A DNA stretch of 36,753 nucleotides, from the NCBI GenBank assembly GCA_947311625.1, contig CAMZKW010000014.1, positions 1 through 36,753 of the forward strand, read 5' to 3'. Shown one piece after another: positions 9,873 through 20,710 of the stretch (positions are counted from its first letter, which is position 1; every line of letters begins with the position of its first letter). The translations under genes and the position numbers were made by a program. This DNA comes from Candidatus Campbelliibacteriota bacterium. Lineage in GTDB: Bacteria; Patescibacteriota; Minisyncoccia; Phycocordibacterales; GCA-2747955. The notes under the pieces were generated by a model that had not been told where the DNA came from, did not search any database, and saw only the letters and a list, made by a program, of their open reading frames with translations.

Positions 9873-10421
9873 ATGAATTATATTAAAAAAAAAAAAGAAA
9901 GCGCTTTTACTCTTATTGAGATGCTTGTATCAATAACCTTATTTAGTTTTGTGGTAACAATTGCCCTAGGGGCTTTATTTACTATTTTAAAAGCAAATGA
10001 AAAAACAAAAGTTATTAAAACCGTTGTAAATAATTTATCCATTGCTTTAGAAGGAATGAGCCGCGAAATAAGGGTAGGATATGGTTATGTATGTAGTAGT
10101 GATGAATGCAATGAATTCAAATTTAAAACCAAGGATGGCTGTGATGCTTCCTATAAATTCGGAGATTCAACAATTTATAAAAAACTTAATAAAAAAACAG
10201 CTGGTGGGGTCTGTTCTACCAATGCACAAACAGTTGCAATTGTGGGTGGCGATATCATTATAGATGATTTAAAATTTAGGACTTCTGGCTTGGGTGCAGG
10301 AGATAATTTACAGCCAAGAGTTTTGATAAATTTAAAAGGAAGTATCCATAATGCAAGTTTAAAAAATGATGAAGTATTTAATATACAGACAACTATATCC
10401 CAAAGAAAAATTCAACCCTAA
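9873..10421 (+). CDS. Minor pseudopilin, GspJ/PilW-type
   Basis: A 182-aa protein with leader NYIKKKKESA and mature start FTLIEMLVSITLFSFVV (Ala at the -1 site, Glu5 present), followed by a long hydrophobic helix. Four Cys residues in the mature domain (within VCSSDEC, DGC and VCST) could form disulfides outside the cell. It lies 8 bp after the previous pseudopilin without a separate promoter. Length and position in the set fit PilW/GspJ, which forms part of the pilus-tip complex. Confidence 0.8.
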   Translation: MNYIKKKKESAFTLIEMLVSITLFSFVVTIALGALFTILKANEKTKVIKTVVNNLSIALEGMSREIRVGYGYVCSSDECNEFKFKTKDGCDASYKFGDSTIYKKLNKKTAGGVCSTNAQTVAIVGGDIIIDDLKFRTSGLGAGDNLQPRVLINLKGSIHNASLKNDEVFNIQTTISQRKIQP

Positions 10422-10435
10422 TAAAAATAATTTTT

Positions 10436-10987
10436 ATGTTTAAAAAAATAATAAAAAAAGAAAAAGGTTTTACTCTAGTGGAAACACTAATTGCAATTTC
10501 AATTTTGATGATATCTGTGGCTGCGCCATTATCATTGGCCGCAAAGGGTATTCAGGCTGCTAATTTAGCTAAAGAACAAATAGTTGCATACTATTTAGCC
10601 CAAGACGCATTTGAAATGGTTAAAAATATAGTAGATAGTAATAAATTAGGTAGTTATAGTTATAGTCAAGGGGAGATGATACATGGAGATTTGAATGATA
10701 TTTGTATTTTCAATGAATGTAAAATAGATACACTGACTGGAAAAATTGAAATATATAGTTTGGGAGAAAAAATAAAATTTAGTAAAACAAATAATATTTA
10801 TGGCTTTGATAGTGCGAGTGCGTCAGACTATACAGATACTATTTATGAAAGATATTTTAAAATTGAGAAAGTTCAAGATGATGGAAGTAGCATTGATGAA
10901 ATAAGAGTTTTAATAACTATAAAATGAGACGTTCCTTTTGTTGGTGAGCAAACATATACTTTAAAAAGTAATATAACTAATTGATAA
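10436..10987 (+). CDS. Minor pseudopilin, GspI/PilV-type
   Basis: A 183-aa protein with KKEKG before FTLVETLIAISILMISVA (Gly at -1, Glu5 present). Two TGA codons are read as Trp, the second directly before the TAA stop (the last residues are NITNW). The mature part has the AKEQIVAYYLAQDAFEMVK helix seen in PilV/GspI/ComGE-like proteins, and two Cys. The gene sits 14 bp after the previous pseudopilin and ends 1 bp before the next, so it is translated as part of one operon. Confidence 0.8.
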
Positions 10988-10988
10988 A

Positions 10989-11576
10989 ATGTTAAAAAAA
11001 ATAAAAAAAAACGAAAGAGGTTTTGTAATTTTGATTGCTATAATGGTATCTTTAATTCTTTTATCTATTGGAGCTTTCATTGCTTCTATTGCTATAAGAG
11101 AAATTATGCTATCTAGTTCTGCAAAACAATCACAGGCTGCTTTTTTTGCTGCTGATTCAGTTTTGGAATGTGCTTTATTTAAAGAATTCAAAAAAGGTGG
11201 ATTTTCTAGTTCAAACTATACTTCCTATGATAGTGATAGCTCTCTAAGTTGTAATAATAAAAAATTTAATTGAGAAAGTTCTGTTATGAGTGGCGCTGGT
11301 TCTGATACGGTAACACATATCTACTTTGTTACTTTATCTCCAGAGAAAAATGCATCAGGGCAAACAGTGGATATAGATACCAATGTAGTAGACGGTTTGA
11401 TATCTAAAACTGAGATCGAAGCATCGACTTTTACAGAAAAATATCCCTTTGTTAAACTAATTATTATTAAAAAAAATACAGCTGTAGGTGGAGTTGATAC
11501 ATCAATCAGAGTTTATGGGCATAATTTTAGAAAAGCCAATTCTATAATTGAAAGAGCAATTGAGGTAAAATATTAA
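10989..11576 (+). CDS. Minor pseudopilin, GspK/PilX-like
   Basis: A 195-aa protein, read through TGA at 11271. The N-terminus KKNERG-FVILIAIMVSLILLS is a prepilin-like helix that lacks Glu5, the known distinction of GspK/PilX-type tip pseudopilins. Two Cys lie in LECALFKEF and SLSCNNKKF. It closes the pseudopilin operon, starting 1 bp after the previous stop. With H, J and I-type neighbours this completes the standard tip-complex set; it contains no obvious adhesin domain. Confidence 0.75.
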
Positions 11577-11600
11577 ATTGCCTTTTTTTATTTTTTTTGT

Positions 11601-11606
11601 TATAAT
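11601..11606 (+). promoter_or_regulatory. -10 box of rplU
   Basis: TATAAT predicts a start near 11613 and a leader of about 77 nt before the rplU ATG. Ribosomal-protein genes often have regulatory leaders. I see no strong fold here. Confidence 0.45.
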
Positions 11607-11689
11607 TCTGTTCATTATAGAAATATATTTTATTTTTTATCTTTGAAAGATTGGGTAAAATATTTAAATTTAAAAATATTAAATACATT

Positions 11690-12004
11690 ATGACATTTGC
11701 AATTATAGAAACTGGAGCTAAACAATATAAAGTTCAAGTTGGAGATGTAATCGAAATTGAAAGATTACAAGGAGAATTTAAAGAAGGTGATAAGATAATT
11801 TTTGAATCAGTTGTTTTAACTGATGATGGTTCAAAAACAGAAATAGGAACACCAATGGTTGAAGGGAAAAAAGTTGAAGCTAAATTTATTGAAGAATTTA
11901 AAGGAGATAAAATTAGAATTCAAAAATTTAAATCAAAATCAAACTATTCAAAAGTTACAGGTCATAGACAAAAACACTTTAAGGTAGAAATAACTAAAAT
12001 ATAA
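11690..12004 (+). CDS. rplU: Large ribosomal subunit protein bL21
   Basis: A 104-aa protein, the normal bL21 length. It starts with MTFAIIETGAKQYKVQVGD and ends with the signature KFKSKSNYSKVTGHRQKHF, which binds 23S rRNA. I chose the ATG at 11690 because homologues begin there; an upstream TTG (11651) in frame would add 13 unsupported residues. The usual partner rpmA (bL27) does not follow. There is no Shine-Dalgarno sequence: the upstream bases are AT only. Confidence 0.95.
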   Translation: MTFAIIETGAKQYKVQVGDVIEIERLQGEFKEGDKIIFESVVLTDDGSKTEIGTPMVEGKKVEAKFIEEFKGDKIRIQKFKSKSNYSKVTGHRQKHFKVEITKI

Positions 12005-12053
12005 AAATTTTAGTTTTTTTTGATAAAATTATTTTTTTTTAAAAAACTTTTTA

Positions 12054-12097
12054 AAAATTACGTTATAAATTGCTATAGCAATTTATAACGTAATTTT
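12054..12097. repeat. Perfect 44-nt palindrome after rplU
   Basis: Positions 12054-12075 are exactly complementary to 12076-12097, centred on GCTA/TAGC. It can act as the rplU terminator only weakly (few T residues follow). It could be a cruciform, a binding site or a remnant of a mobile element end. Confidence 0.6.
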
Positions 12098-12148
12098 GTA
12101 CTTAATATCTTTGTACACATATTAACAACAGGAGGGGGAAAGAAAGAC

Positions 12149-12177
12149 TTGACAAAAAGAATAGATTATGATACAAT
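12149..12177 (+). promoter_or_regulatory. Strong promoter of the 12.2-12.7 kb unit
   Basis: TTGACA, a 17-bp spacer and TACAAT: the best consensus -35/-10 pair in the window apart from the rRNA promoter. Predicted start near 12184, giving a leader of about 284 nt before the 12468 gene. A purine-rich GGAGGGGG lies just upstream. Confidence 0.7.
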
Positions 12178-12183
12178 GTATTT

Positions 12184-12467
12184 AATCAAACAAAAGGAAA
12201 AAACCTTTTAATTTAAATTAAAAAAGGATGACTGCTACGCAGTCATCCTTTTTTAATTTAAATTAAAAAAGGATGACTGCTACGCAGTCATCCACATAAA
12301 ACTTAAAAGTTCAAATCCAAGTAGAATTTTGAAAAAAAACTATTTTTTTCAAAATTCTGCTTGGATTCGACTCAGGCAGTACTTTAGTGAAAATGTCGAA
12401 TATTTTGACTAAAGTACAAAAGAGCCTGTAAGGCTGGAAAATTTTAAATTAAATTAAAGGATATAAA
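12184..12467 (+). ncRNA. Candidate structured RNA or leader with four hairpins
   Basis: This region follows a strong promoter and is dominated by pairing. (a) 12206-12235 pairs perfectly with 12239-12268 (30 bp, TAC loop), and the GC part is followed by T6, so it can act as a terminator. (b) 12271-12280 pairs with 12284-12293, an exact repeat of the first hairpin's core. (c) 12314-12338 pairs with 12343-12367 (25 bp, one G-U). (d) CAGGC (12373) and GTACTTTAGT (12379) pair with ACTAAAGTAC (12408) and GCCTG (12424). ATTCGAC (12365) could alternatively pair with GTCGAAT (12395). It may be an attenuated leader of the small gene at 12468 or an RNA in its own right. No known family was recognised. 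Confidence 0.5.
12206..12293. repeat. Two 43-nt direct repeats, each with a hairpin
   Basis: 12206-12248 and 12251-12293 are identical. Each holds GGATGACTGC-TAC-GCAGTCATCC. The second copy lacks the T-run that follows the first. Identity suggests a recent duplication or a functional need for alternative pairing. Confidence 0.8.
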
Positions 12468-12707
12468 ATGGCAAAAATTTGGAGTAGTTGGGATGGAAAA
12501 TCCCAAATAAAAATAGACATCAGCGGATTGGATACTGATGTAAAAAAAATTATAGATGATGCAATTAAGGAGGCATACAGAAATGAATGTCATCCGGTTG
12601 CATCATCGGACAGGTTGCTTAATCAGTATAAAGGTGCAGGTTTCACTATTGTGGAACACAAGCCTGCACCTTGGGGGTATTTAATAATATCCCCAATCTT
12701 GAAATAA
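12468..12707 (+). CDS. Orphan 79-aa protein, unknown function
   Basis: The product starts MAKIWSSWDGKSQIKIDIS and ends APWGYLIISPILK. It is soluble, mixed charge, with no membrane segment or recognised motif; the middle (VKKIIDDAIKEAYRNE) should be a helix. Three things set it apart from its neighbours: all three Trp codons are TGG while nearby genes mostly use TGA, the GC content and codon choice are higher (CCG, TCG, AGC, GAC), and AAAGGA lies 7 bases before the ATG, a rare weak Shine-Dalgarno-like site. It has its own strong promoter, long structured leader and terminator. This suggests transfer from a standard-code donor. That is inference. Confidence 0.6.
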   Translation: MAKIWSSWDGKSQIKIDISGLDTDVKKIIDDAIKEAYRNECHPVASSDRLLNQYKGAGFTIVEHKPAPWGYLIISPILK

Positions 12708-12740
12708 CCAAACAGTTTTGTTTGGTTATTATTTTATATT
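12703..12740 (+). terminator. Terminator of the orphan gene
   Basis: AATAACCAAAC / GTTTGGTTATT with a 6-nt loop, overlapping the stop codon and followed by a T-rich tract. Confidence 0.75.
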
Positions 12741-12799
12741 TTTTTTGTTGATGTTAGGTGCTGGAGGAATCAGTACTTTTAAAAAGAATATAAAAAACC

Positions 12800-12828
12800 T
12801 TTACTTTTATTAAAAAAAATGGTAAAAT
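12800..12828 (+). promoter_or_regulatory. Promoter of rpoBC
   Basis: TTTACT, a 17-bp spacer and TAAAAT predict a start near 12835 and a leader of about 183 nt. Confidence 0.6.
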
Positions 12829-12834
12829 TCTGTT

Positions 12835-13017
12835 AATTCTAGACTTGATTGTGTAATTCTTCTAGAAAATATTATTAGAAAAAAAATGTATCTAAAAAGT
12901 ACATATTAAATTAATATTTTAAAGTACAATCAGGTCTTTTTCTATTTCTGAAAAAACTACGATTGAGTTATGATTTTCTTTTTAAAAAAGAAGGTTGTGC
13001 TTTTCATATAAAAAATT
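12835..13017 (+). promoter_or_regulatory. rpoB leader with possible attenuator
   Basis: AGACTTGATTGT (12841-12852) can pair with ACAATCAGGTCT (about 12926-12937) with one G-U pair, and the right arm runs into TTTTTCT. This has the form of a terminator closing a large loop, so premature termination in the leader could control RNA polymerase synthesis. No Shine-Dalgarno sequence precedes the ATG. The fold is by eye only. Confidence 0.4.
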
Positions 13018-16000
13018 ATGAGTGTAGGACAATATAAACAAAAAACATTCAATAGATATAAAAAACCAGGAATGGAAATTCCAAACTTGGTAAAACATCA
13101 ATTGGATTCATACGATAGGTTTTTAGAAAAAACCATTGTTGGAGTATTCAAAGAAATTAATCCAATTTCTGATTATTCTGATAAAAAATTTGATTTAGTA
13201 TTTAAATCTCTAAAAATTGAAGAAACAGAGCATGATGATTTTTCCGCAAGAAGATTAAGGATATCTTTGGAAAAACCATTGAAAGCTGTATATGAATTAG
13301 TAAATAAAACAACGGGGGAAACAAAAAAACAGGAAATATTTATGTTTCATGTTCCCGTTTTAACAAAACATGGAACATTTGTAATTAATGGAGTTGAGAG
13401 AGTGGTGGTGCCACAACTTTCCAGATCAGCTGGTATATTTTTCACTGTTGATGAATCAAAAAAGGAAAGATATTTTGGAGCAAAAATTATTCCAGGAAGA
13501 GGTTCTTGAGTTGAAATTCAATCTGAGGCTAAAGACTTAATTTATGTTAAAGTTGATAGAAAAAGAAAACTTCCAATTACTTCTTTTTTGAGAATATTTG
13601 CTAATGGAATGGCAGACGAAAAAATACTATCTTTGTTTTCAGAAGAGGCACAAAAACATATCAAAACTACTTTTGAAAAAGATACAGCTTTAACACTTGA
13701 TGAATCATATGGAGAATTATATAAAAGACTAAGGGATGGTGAAACAGTTCCAGCTGATTTAGCAAAAGACCATATTGATGGTGTTTTTGCAAAGGAGAGA
13801 TATGATATTTCAGAAATTGGTAGAATCAGATTTAATAAAAGATTTGGTGAAAAAGAAATAGTAAAATATTCTGAAAAAGACCAACTAATTACTCTTTCTG
13901 ATTTAGTTCATATTATTGAAAAAATAGTTGAATTAAATCAAGATAAGGAAAATTCTCAACCCGATGATATTGACCATTTAGGTTCAAGAAGGTTAAGATT
14001 TTTTGATGAACAAATTGAAGCCAGGTTGAGACAAGGACTTTTGCAGATGGCTAGAAATATTAGAGATAAGATGTCGATTGCTGATTCTTTAACAACTGAT
14101 CCAGGATTTTTTATAAATCCTAGACCTATACAGGCAAAAATAAAAGAGTTTTTCAATACAAACCCTTTATCACAATTTATTGACCAAGACAATGTTTTGT
14201 ATGAATTAGAATCTAACAGAACTGTTTCTGCTCTAGGTCCCGGTGGGCTTGTGAGAGAAAGAGCTGGATTTCAAGTTAGAGATATTCACCCATCACACTA
14301 TGGTAGATTGTGTCCCATCCATACTCCTGAAGGTCAAAATATTGGATTGATAATGAGGCTTTCAACACATGCCATTGTAAATAAATATGGAGTTATTGAA
14401 ACACCTTACTATAAAGTAAAAAATGGTAAAGTTTCAAAAAATATTGAATATCTTGATGCATATCAAGAAGAAGCTGTTAACATAGCATCTTCTAAACAAA
14501 AATTAAATGATAAAAGAGAAATAGTTGATGAATCTGTAGAGGTTAGATACCAAGGAGACCCTTTGGTTATTCCTAAAGATAAAGTGGATTATATGGATGT
14601 ATCTGCTTATCAAATGTTTTCTGTAGCCACATCAATGATTCCTTTTGTTAATCACGATGAAGCCAACAGGGCACTGATGGGTTCAAATATGCAGAAGCAA
14701 GCTGTTCCTTGTATAAAACCAGATGCTCCCATAGTAGCAACTGGAATAGAAGCTGATGCAGCAAAATACACAGGTAGACTTTTATATGCACCAGAAGAGG
14801 GTGAAATAACTTATGTTTCAGGTTCTAGAATTGAGATGAAAGGAAAATCTGGTAAAAAAAGAGTTTATAATTTAGTAAATCATGAAAAAACAAATACTTT
14901 TGTTACATTTCATCAACAACCTAGAGTTAGTATAGGAGATAAAGTGAAAGAAGGTGATTTATTAGCTGATACTTCTTCAACTGACCATGGACAAATTGCT
15001 GTGGGTCAAAATATTTTTGTGGCATTTATGTCTTTCTACGGAGCAAATTATGAGGATGCTATTATTGTTTCAGAAAGAATTGCTAAAGAACATAAATTTA
15101 CAAATATTCACATTAAAGAATACATTGTAGATGTTAGAGAAACTAAATTGGGACCAGAACAAACTACTCATGATATTCCAAATGTTGGAGAAGATAAAAT
15201 TTCAATGTTGGATGAGGAAGGAATTATTAGAGTTGGTTCTGAGGTTGAAAAAGGAGATATTTTGGTAGGAAAAGTTACACCTAAAGGAGAGTCACAATTA
15301 ACTCCCGAAGAAAGATTACTAAGATCAATTTTTGGTGAAAAAGCCAAGGATGTAAAAGATTCTTCAAAGAAATTAAAGGCTGGTGAAAAAGGTAGAGTTG
15401 TTGGTATAAAGATTTTTGATAGAGCCAAAGGGGAAATTAATGAAAATGGAATTATAAAAAGAATTTTTATTCAAGTTGCTGAAATGAGAAATATTAAGGT
15501 TGGTGATAAACTTTCTGGAAGGCATGGAAATAAAGGTGTTGTTTCTATGATTTTACCAGAGGAGGATATGCCCTATACAGAAGATGGAAAACCAGTTGAT
15601 GTTATTTTATCACCTCTAGGTGTTCCTTCTAGAATGAACTTGGGTCAAATTCTTGAAGTTCACTTGGGGTTGGCCGCTAATACTTTAAAATATCAAGCAG
15701 TTGTTCCTCCTTTTGCCGGATCAAGTGATGAAGAAATTAAAGAAGAATTGGTAAAAGCAGGATTTCCTGCATCTGGTAAAGTACCTCTAATTGATGGGTA
15801 TACCGGTGAAAAATTTGCTAGAGATATAACTATAGGTTATATGTATATTCTTAAACTTCACCATATGGTTGAAGATAAAATGCATGTTAGGTCTGTAGGT
15901 CCTTACTCTTTGATTAACCAACAACCATTGGGTGGAAAAGCCAATGGTGGAGGACAAAGATTTGGGGAGATGGAGGTTTGAGCATTGCTTGGACATGGAG

Positions 16001-16203
16001 TAGCATACACTTTAAGAGAAGTTTTGACTGTTAAATCAGATGATATTATTGGTAGAACTGCCATGTATGATTCTATTATTAAGGGTAAGAATTTTATTCT
16101 TCCGAACACACCAGAGTCATTTAATGTAATGATGAATACTTTGAGAGGGTTGTCTCTAGATATTACATTAGGTTCTGATAGCGAAGATAATCAAAATAAA
16201 TAA
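13018..16203 (+). CDS. rpoB: DNA-directed RNA polymerase subunit beta
   Basis: A 1061-aa beta subunit, shorter than E. coli RpoB but normal for reduced genomes. Two TGA codons interrupt it: 13507 in GRGS-W-VEI and 15979 in GEMEV-W-ALLGHG; both are Trp in homologues (RGSWLDFEFD and GEMEVWAL in E. coli), which is direct evidence for UGA=Trp. Core motifs include LSRSAGIFF, DIHPSHYGRLCPIHTPEGQN near residue 422, SFYGANYEDAI, GDKLSGRHGNKGVVS near 829-843 and the C-terminal LGGKANGGGQRFGEMEV. rplJ and rplL, the usual upstream genes, are absent; a long leader with a possible attenuator replaces them. rpoC starts 1 bp after its stop. Confidence 0.98.
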
Positions 16204-16204
16204 T

Positions 16205-19882
<3,678 letters not shown>

Positions 19883-19919
19883 AATAGAAAAATAAAATTT
19901 TAGATTTACTTTATCATTA

Positions 19920-19954
19920 AAAAAATAGTATTTTTAAAATACTATTTTTTTTTA
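19920..19954. terminator. rpoC terminator, also at the end of the minus-strand gene
   Basis: AAATAGTATTT / AATACTATTT with a short loop, followed by T9 on the plus strand. The stop codon TAG of the minus-strand small gene lies in its right arm. Confidence 0.75.
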
Positions 19955-20064
19955 CATTCTTCTTCTGATTTTGATAAAGATCAACATATGAGAGGTTTTC
20001 AAATTGTTTTTTTAATTCAGTCTCATATTATATAAAATAATTGTAAAAAATCTTTTCAAGTCAT
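19942..20064 (-). CDS. Small 40-aa Trp-rich membrane-associated protein
   Basis: This gene is invisible under the standard code because 5 of its 40 codons are TGA. Read with UGA=Trp it gives MTWKDFLQLFYIIWDWIKKT, then IWKPLICW, then a charged tail SLSKSEEECKKK, ending in TAG. The middle is hydrophobic and aromatic, like a short membrane helix or interfacial peptide. Support for a real gene: a perfect minus-strand TATAAT box ends 6 bases before the ATG, the same spacing as in the clear genes here, and it fills the space up to the rpoC terminator exactly. It resembles no family I know. Confidence 0.6.
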
Positions 20065-20070
20065 AAAAAT

Positions 20071-20076
20071 ATTATA
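20071..20076 (-). promoter_or_regulatory. -10 box of leaderless 40-aa gene
   Basis: TATAAT (minus strand) ends 6 bases before the ATG at 20064. Confidence 0.6.
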
Positions 20077-20089
20077 TCATAAATAAAAG

Positions 20090-20182
20090 TAGAAAAGGTG
20101 GAAATTTGCTTCGCAAACTTCAGCTTTTTATGTGTTTTTGGGTGGCACGCTTCGCGTACCACCCAAAAACACGATCCCCCTC
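20090..20182 (-). ncRNA. Candidate short hairpin RNA (minus strand)
   Basis: Two adjacent hairpins: 20132-20150 pairs with 20154-20172 (19 bp, one mismatch, TTC loop), and GAAATTTGC (20101) pairs with GCAAACTTC (20113). A minus-strand TATAAT at 20189-20194 would start a transcript at about 20182, through both hairpins and then a U-rich stretch. Alternatively these are only repeat-type palindromes; the GGTGGCACGC core also flanks the IS at 636 and 2476. No coding gene is seen between 20065 and 20324. Confidence 0.35.
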
Positions 20183-20223
20183 ACTTATATTATACACCCC
20201 TTGTCAATTTTTTTCATTTTTCA

Positions 20224-20267
20224 ATATACCAGGTATGTCCTTTTTAAAAAAAACATACCGGGTATGT
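20224..20267. promoter_or_regulatory. Two operator-like palindromes
   Basis: ATATACC-A-GGTATGT (20224-20238) and ACATACC-G-GGTATGT (20253-20267) are near-identical 15-bp inverted repeats whose centres are 29 bp apart. Together with flanking TTTTTCA/TGAAAAA they also form a larger hairpin. Such paired sites are typical of a dimeric repressor. They lie between a minus-strand -10 box (20189) and the promoter of the 20325 gene. No regulator gene is adjacent. Confidence 0.5.
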
Positions 20268-20312
20268 TGAAAAATTTATTTTTAAAATTAAAAGCATTAA
20301 AAATAAATATGA

Positions 20313-20318
20313 TATAAT
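20313..20318 (+). promoter_or_regulatory. -10 box of leaderless 115-aa gene
   Basis: TATAAT ends 6 bases before the ATG at 20325. Confidence 0.65.
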
Positions 20319-20324
20319 TATTTT

Positions 20325-20672
20325 ATGGAAAGAATAAACGCAATAATTGAAAATATAAACATAGTAAAAGATGTTTTATTAATTCTTATTTCTTTGACTA
20401 CACTTTTTTTTGCTTGATGATTTTTTATTAACTTTTATTTAAGATATAAAAAAATTATTAAATATGAGAAAAAAAAGAAATTAAATAATGAATGATTATT
20501 TTGAAATAAACCGGTATTAAATGATGGAGAAAATTATGTAACAAACCAAGATCTTATTGATGAGCCAGATATTTTTGAAAGGATGGAATATGAAAATAAA
20601 GAATTAGATAAAGAGGTTGAAAAATTAAAAGAAGAAATAAAATTATTAAAAAAACCAAGCATTAATAAATAA
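20325..20672 (+). CDS. Single-pass membrane protein with C-terminal coiled coil
   Basis: A 115-aa protein read with four TGA codons as Trp (two adjacent in FFA-WW-FFINFYL). Residues about 17-42 form one membrane helix; a basic stretch (RYKKIIKYEKKKK) then gives an N-out or N-short topology with the C-terminus inside. The last 40 residues (MEYENKELDKEVEKLKEEI) have heptad spacing and should form a coiled coil. No known family. Located 38 bp before phosphoketolase but each has its own -10 box. Under the standard code it breaks into unreadable pieces. Confidence 0.65.
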
Positions 20673-20698
20673 AATTTAAATTTTAAAAATAAAAATGT

Positions 20699-20704
20699 TA
20701 AAAT
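20699..20704 (+). promoter_or_regulatory. -10 box of leaderless xfp
   Basis: TAAAAT ends 6 bases before the ATG at 20711. Confidence 0.6.
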
Positions 20705-20710
20705 GTATTT

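Noticed and set aside
11651-11689. Longer L21 start (TTG at 11651)
   Set aside because: The family begins at MxFAIIETGAKQY, which matches the ATG at 11690.
12206-12293. CRISPR-like repeats
   Set aside because: Only two units, separated by 2 bases with no spacers and no cas genes; they are tandem hairpins.
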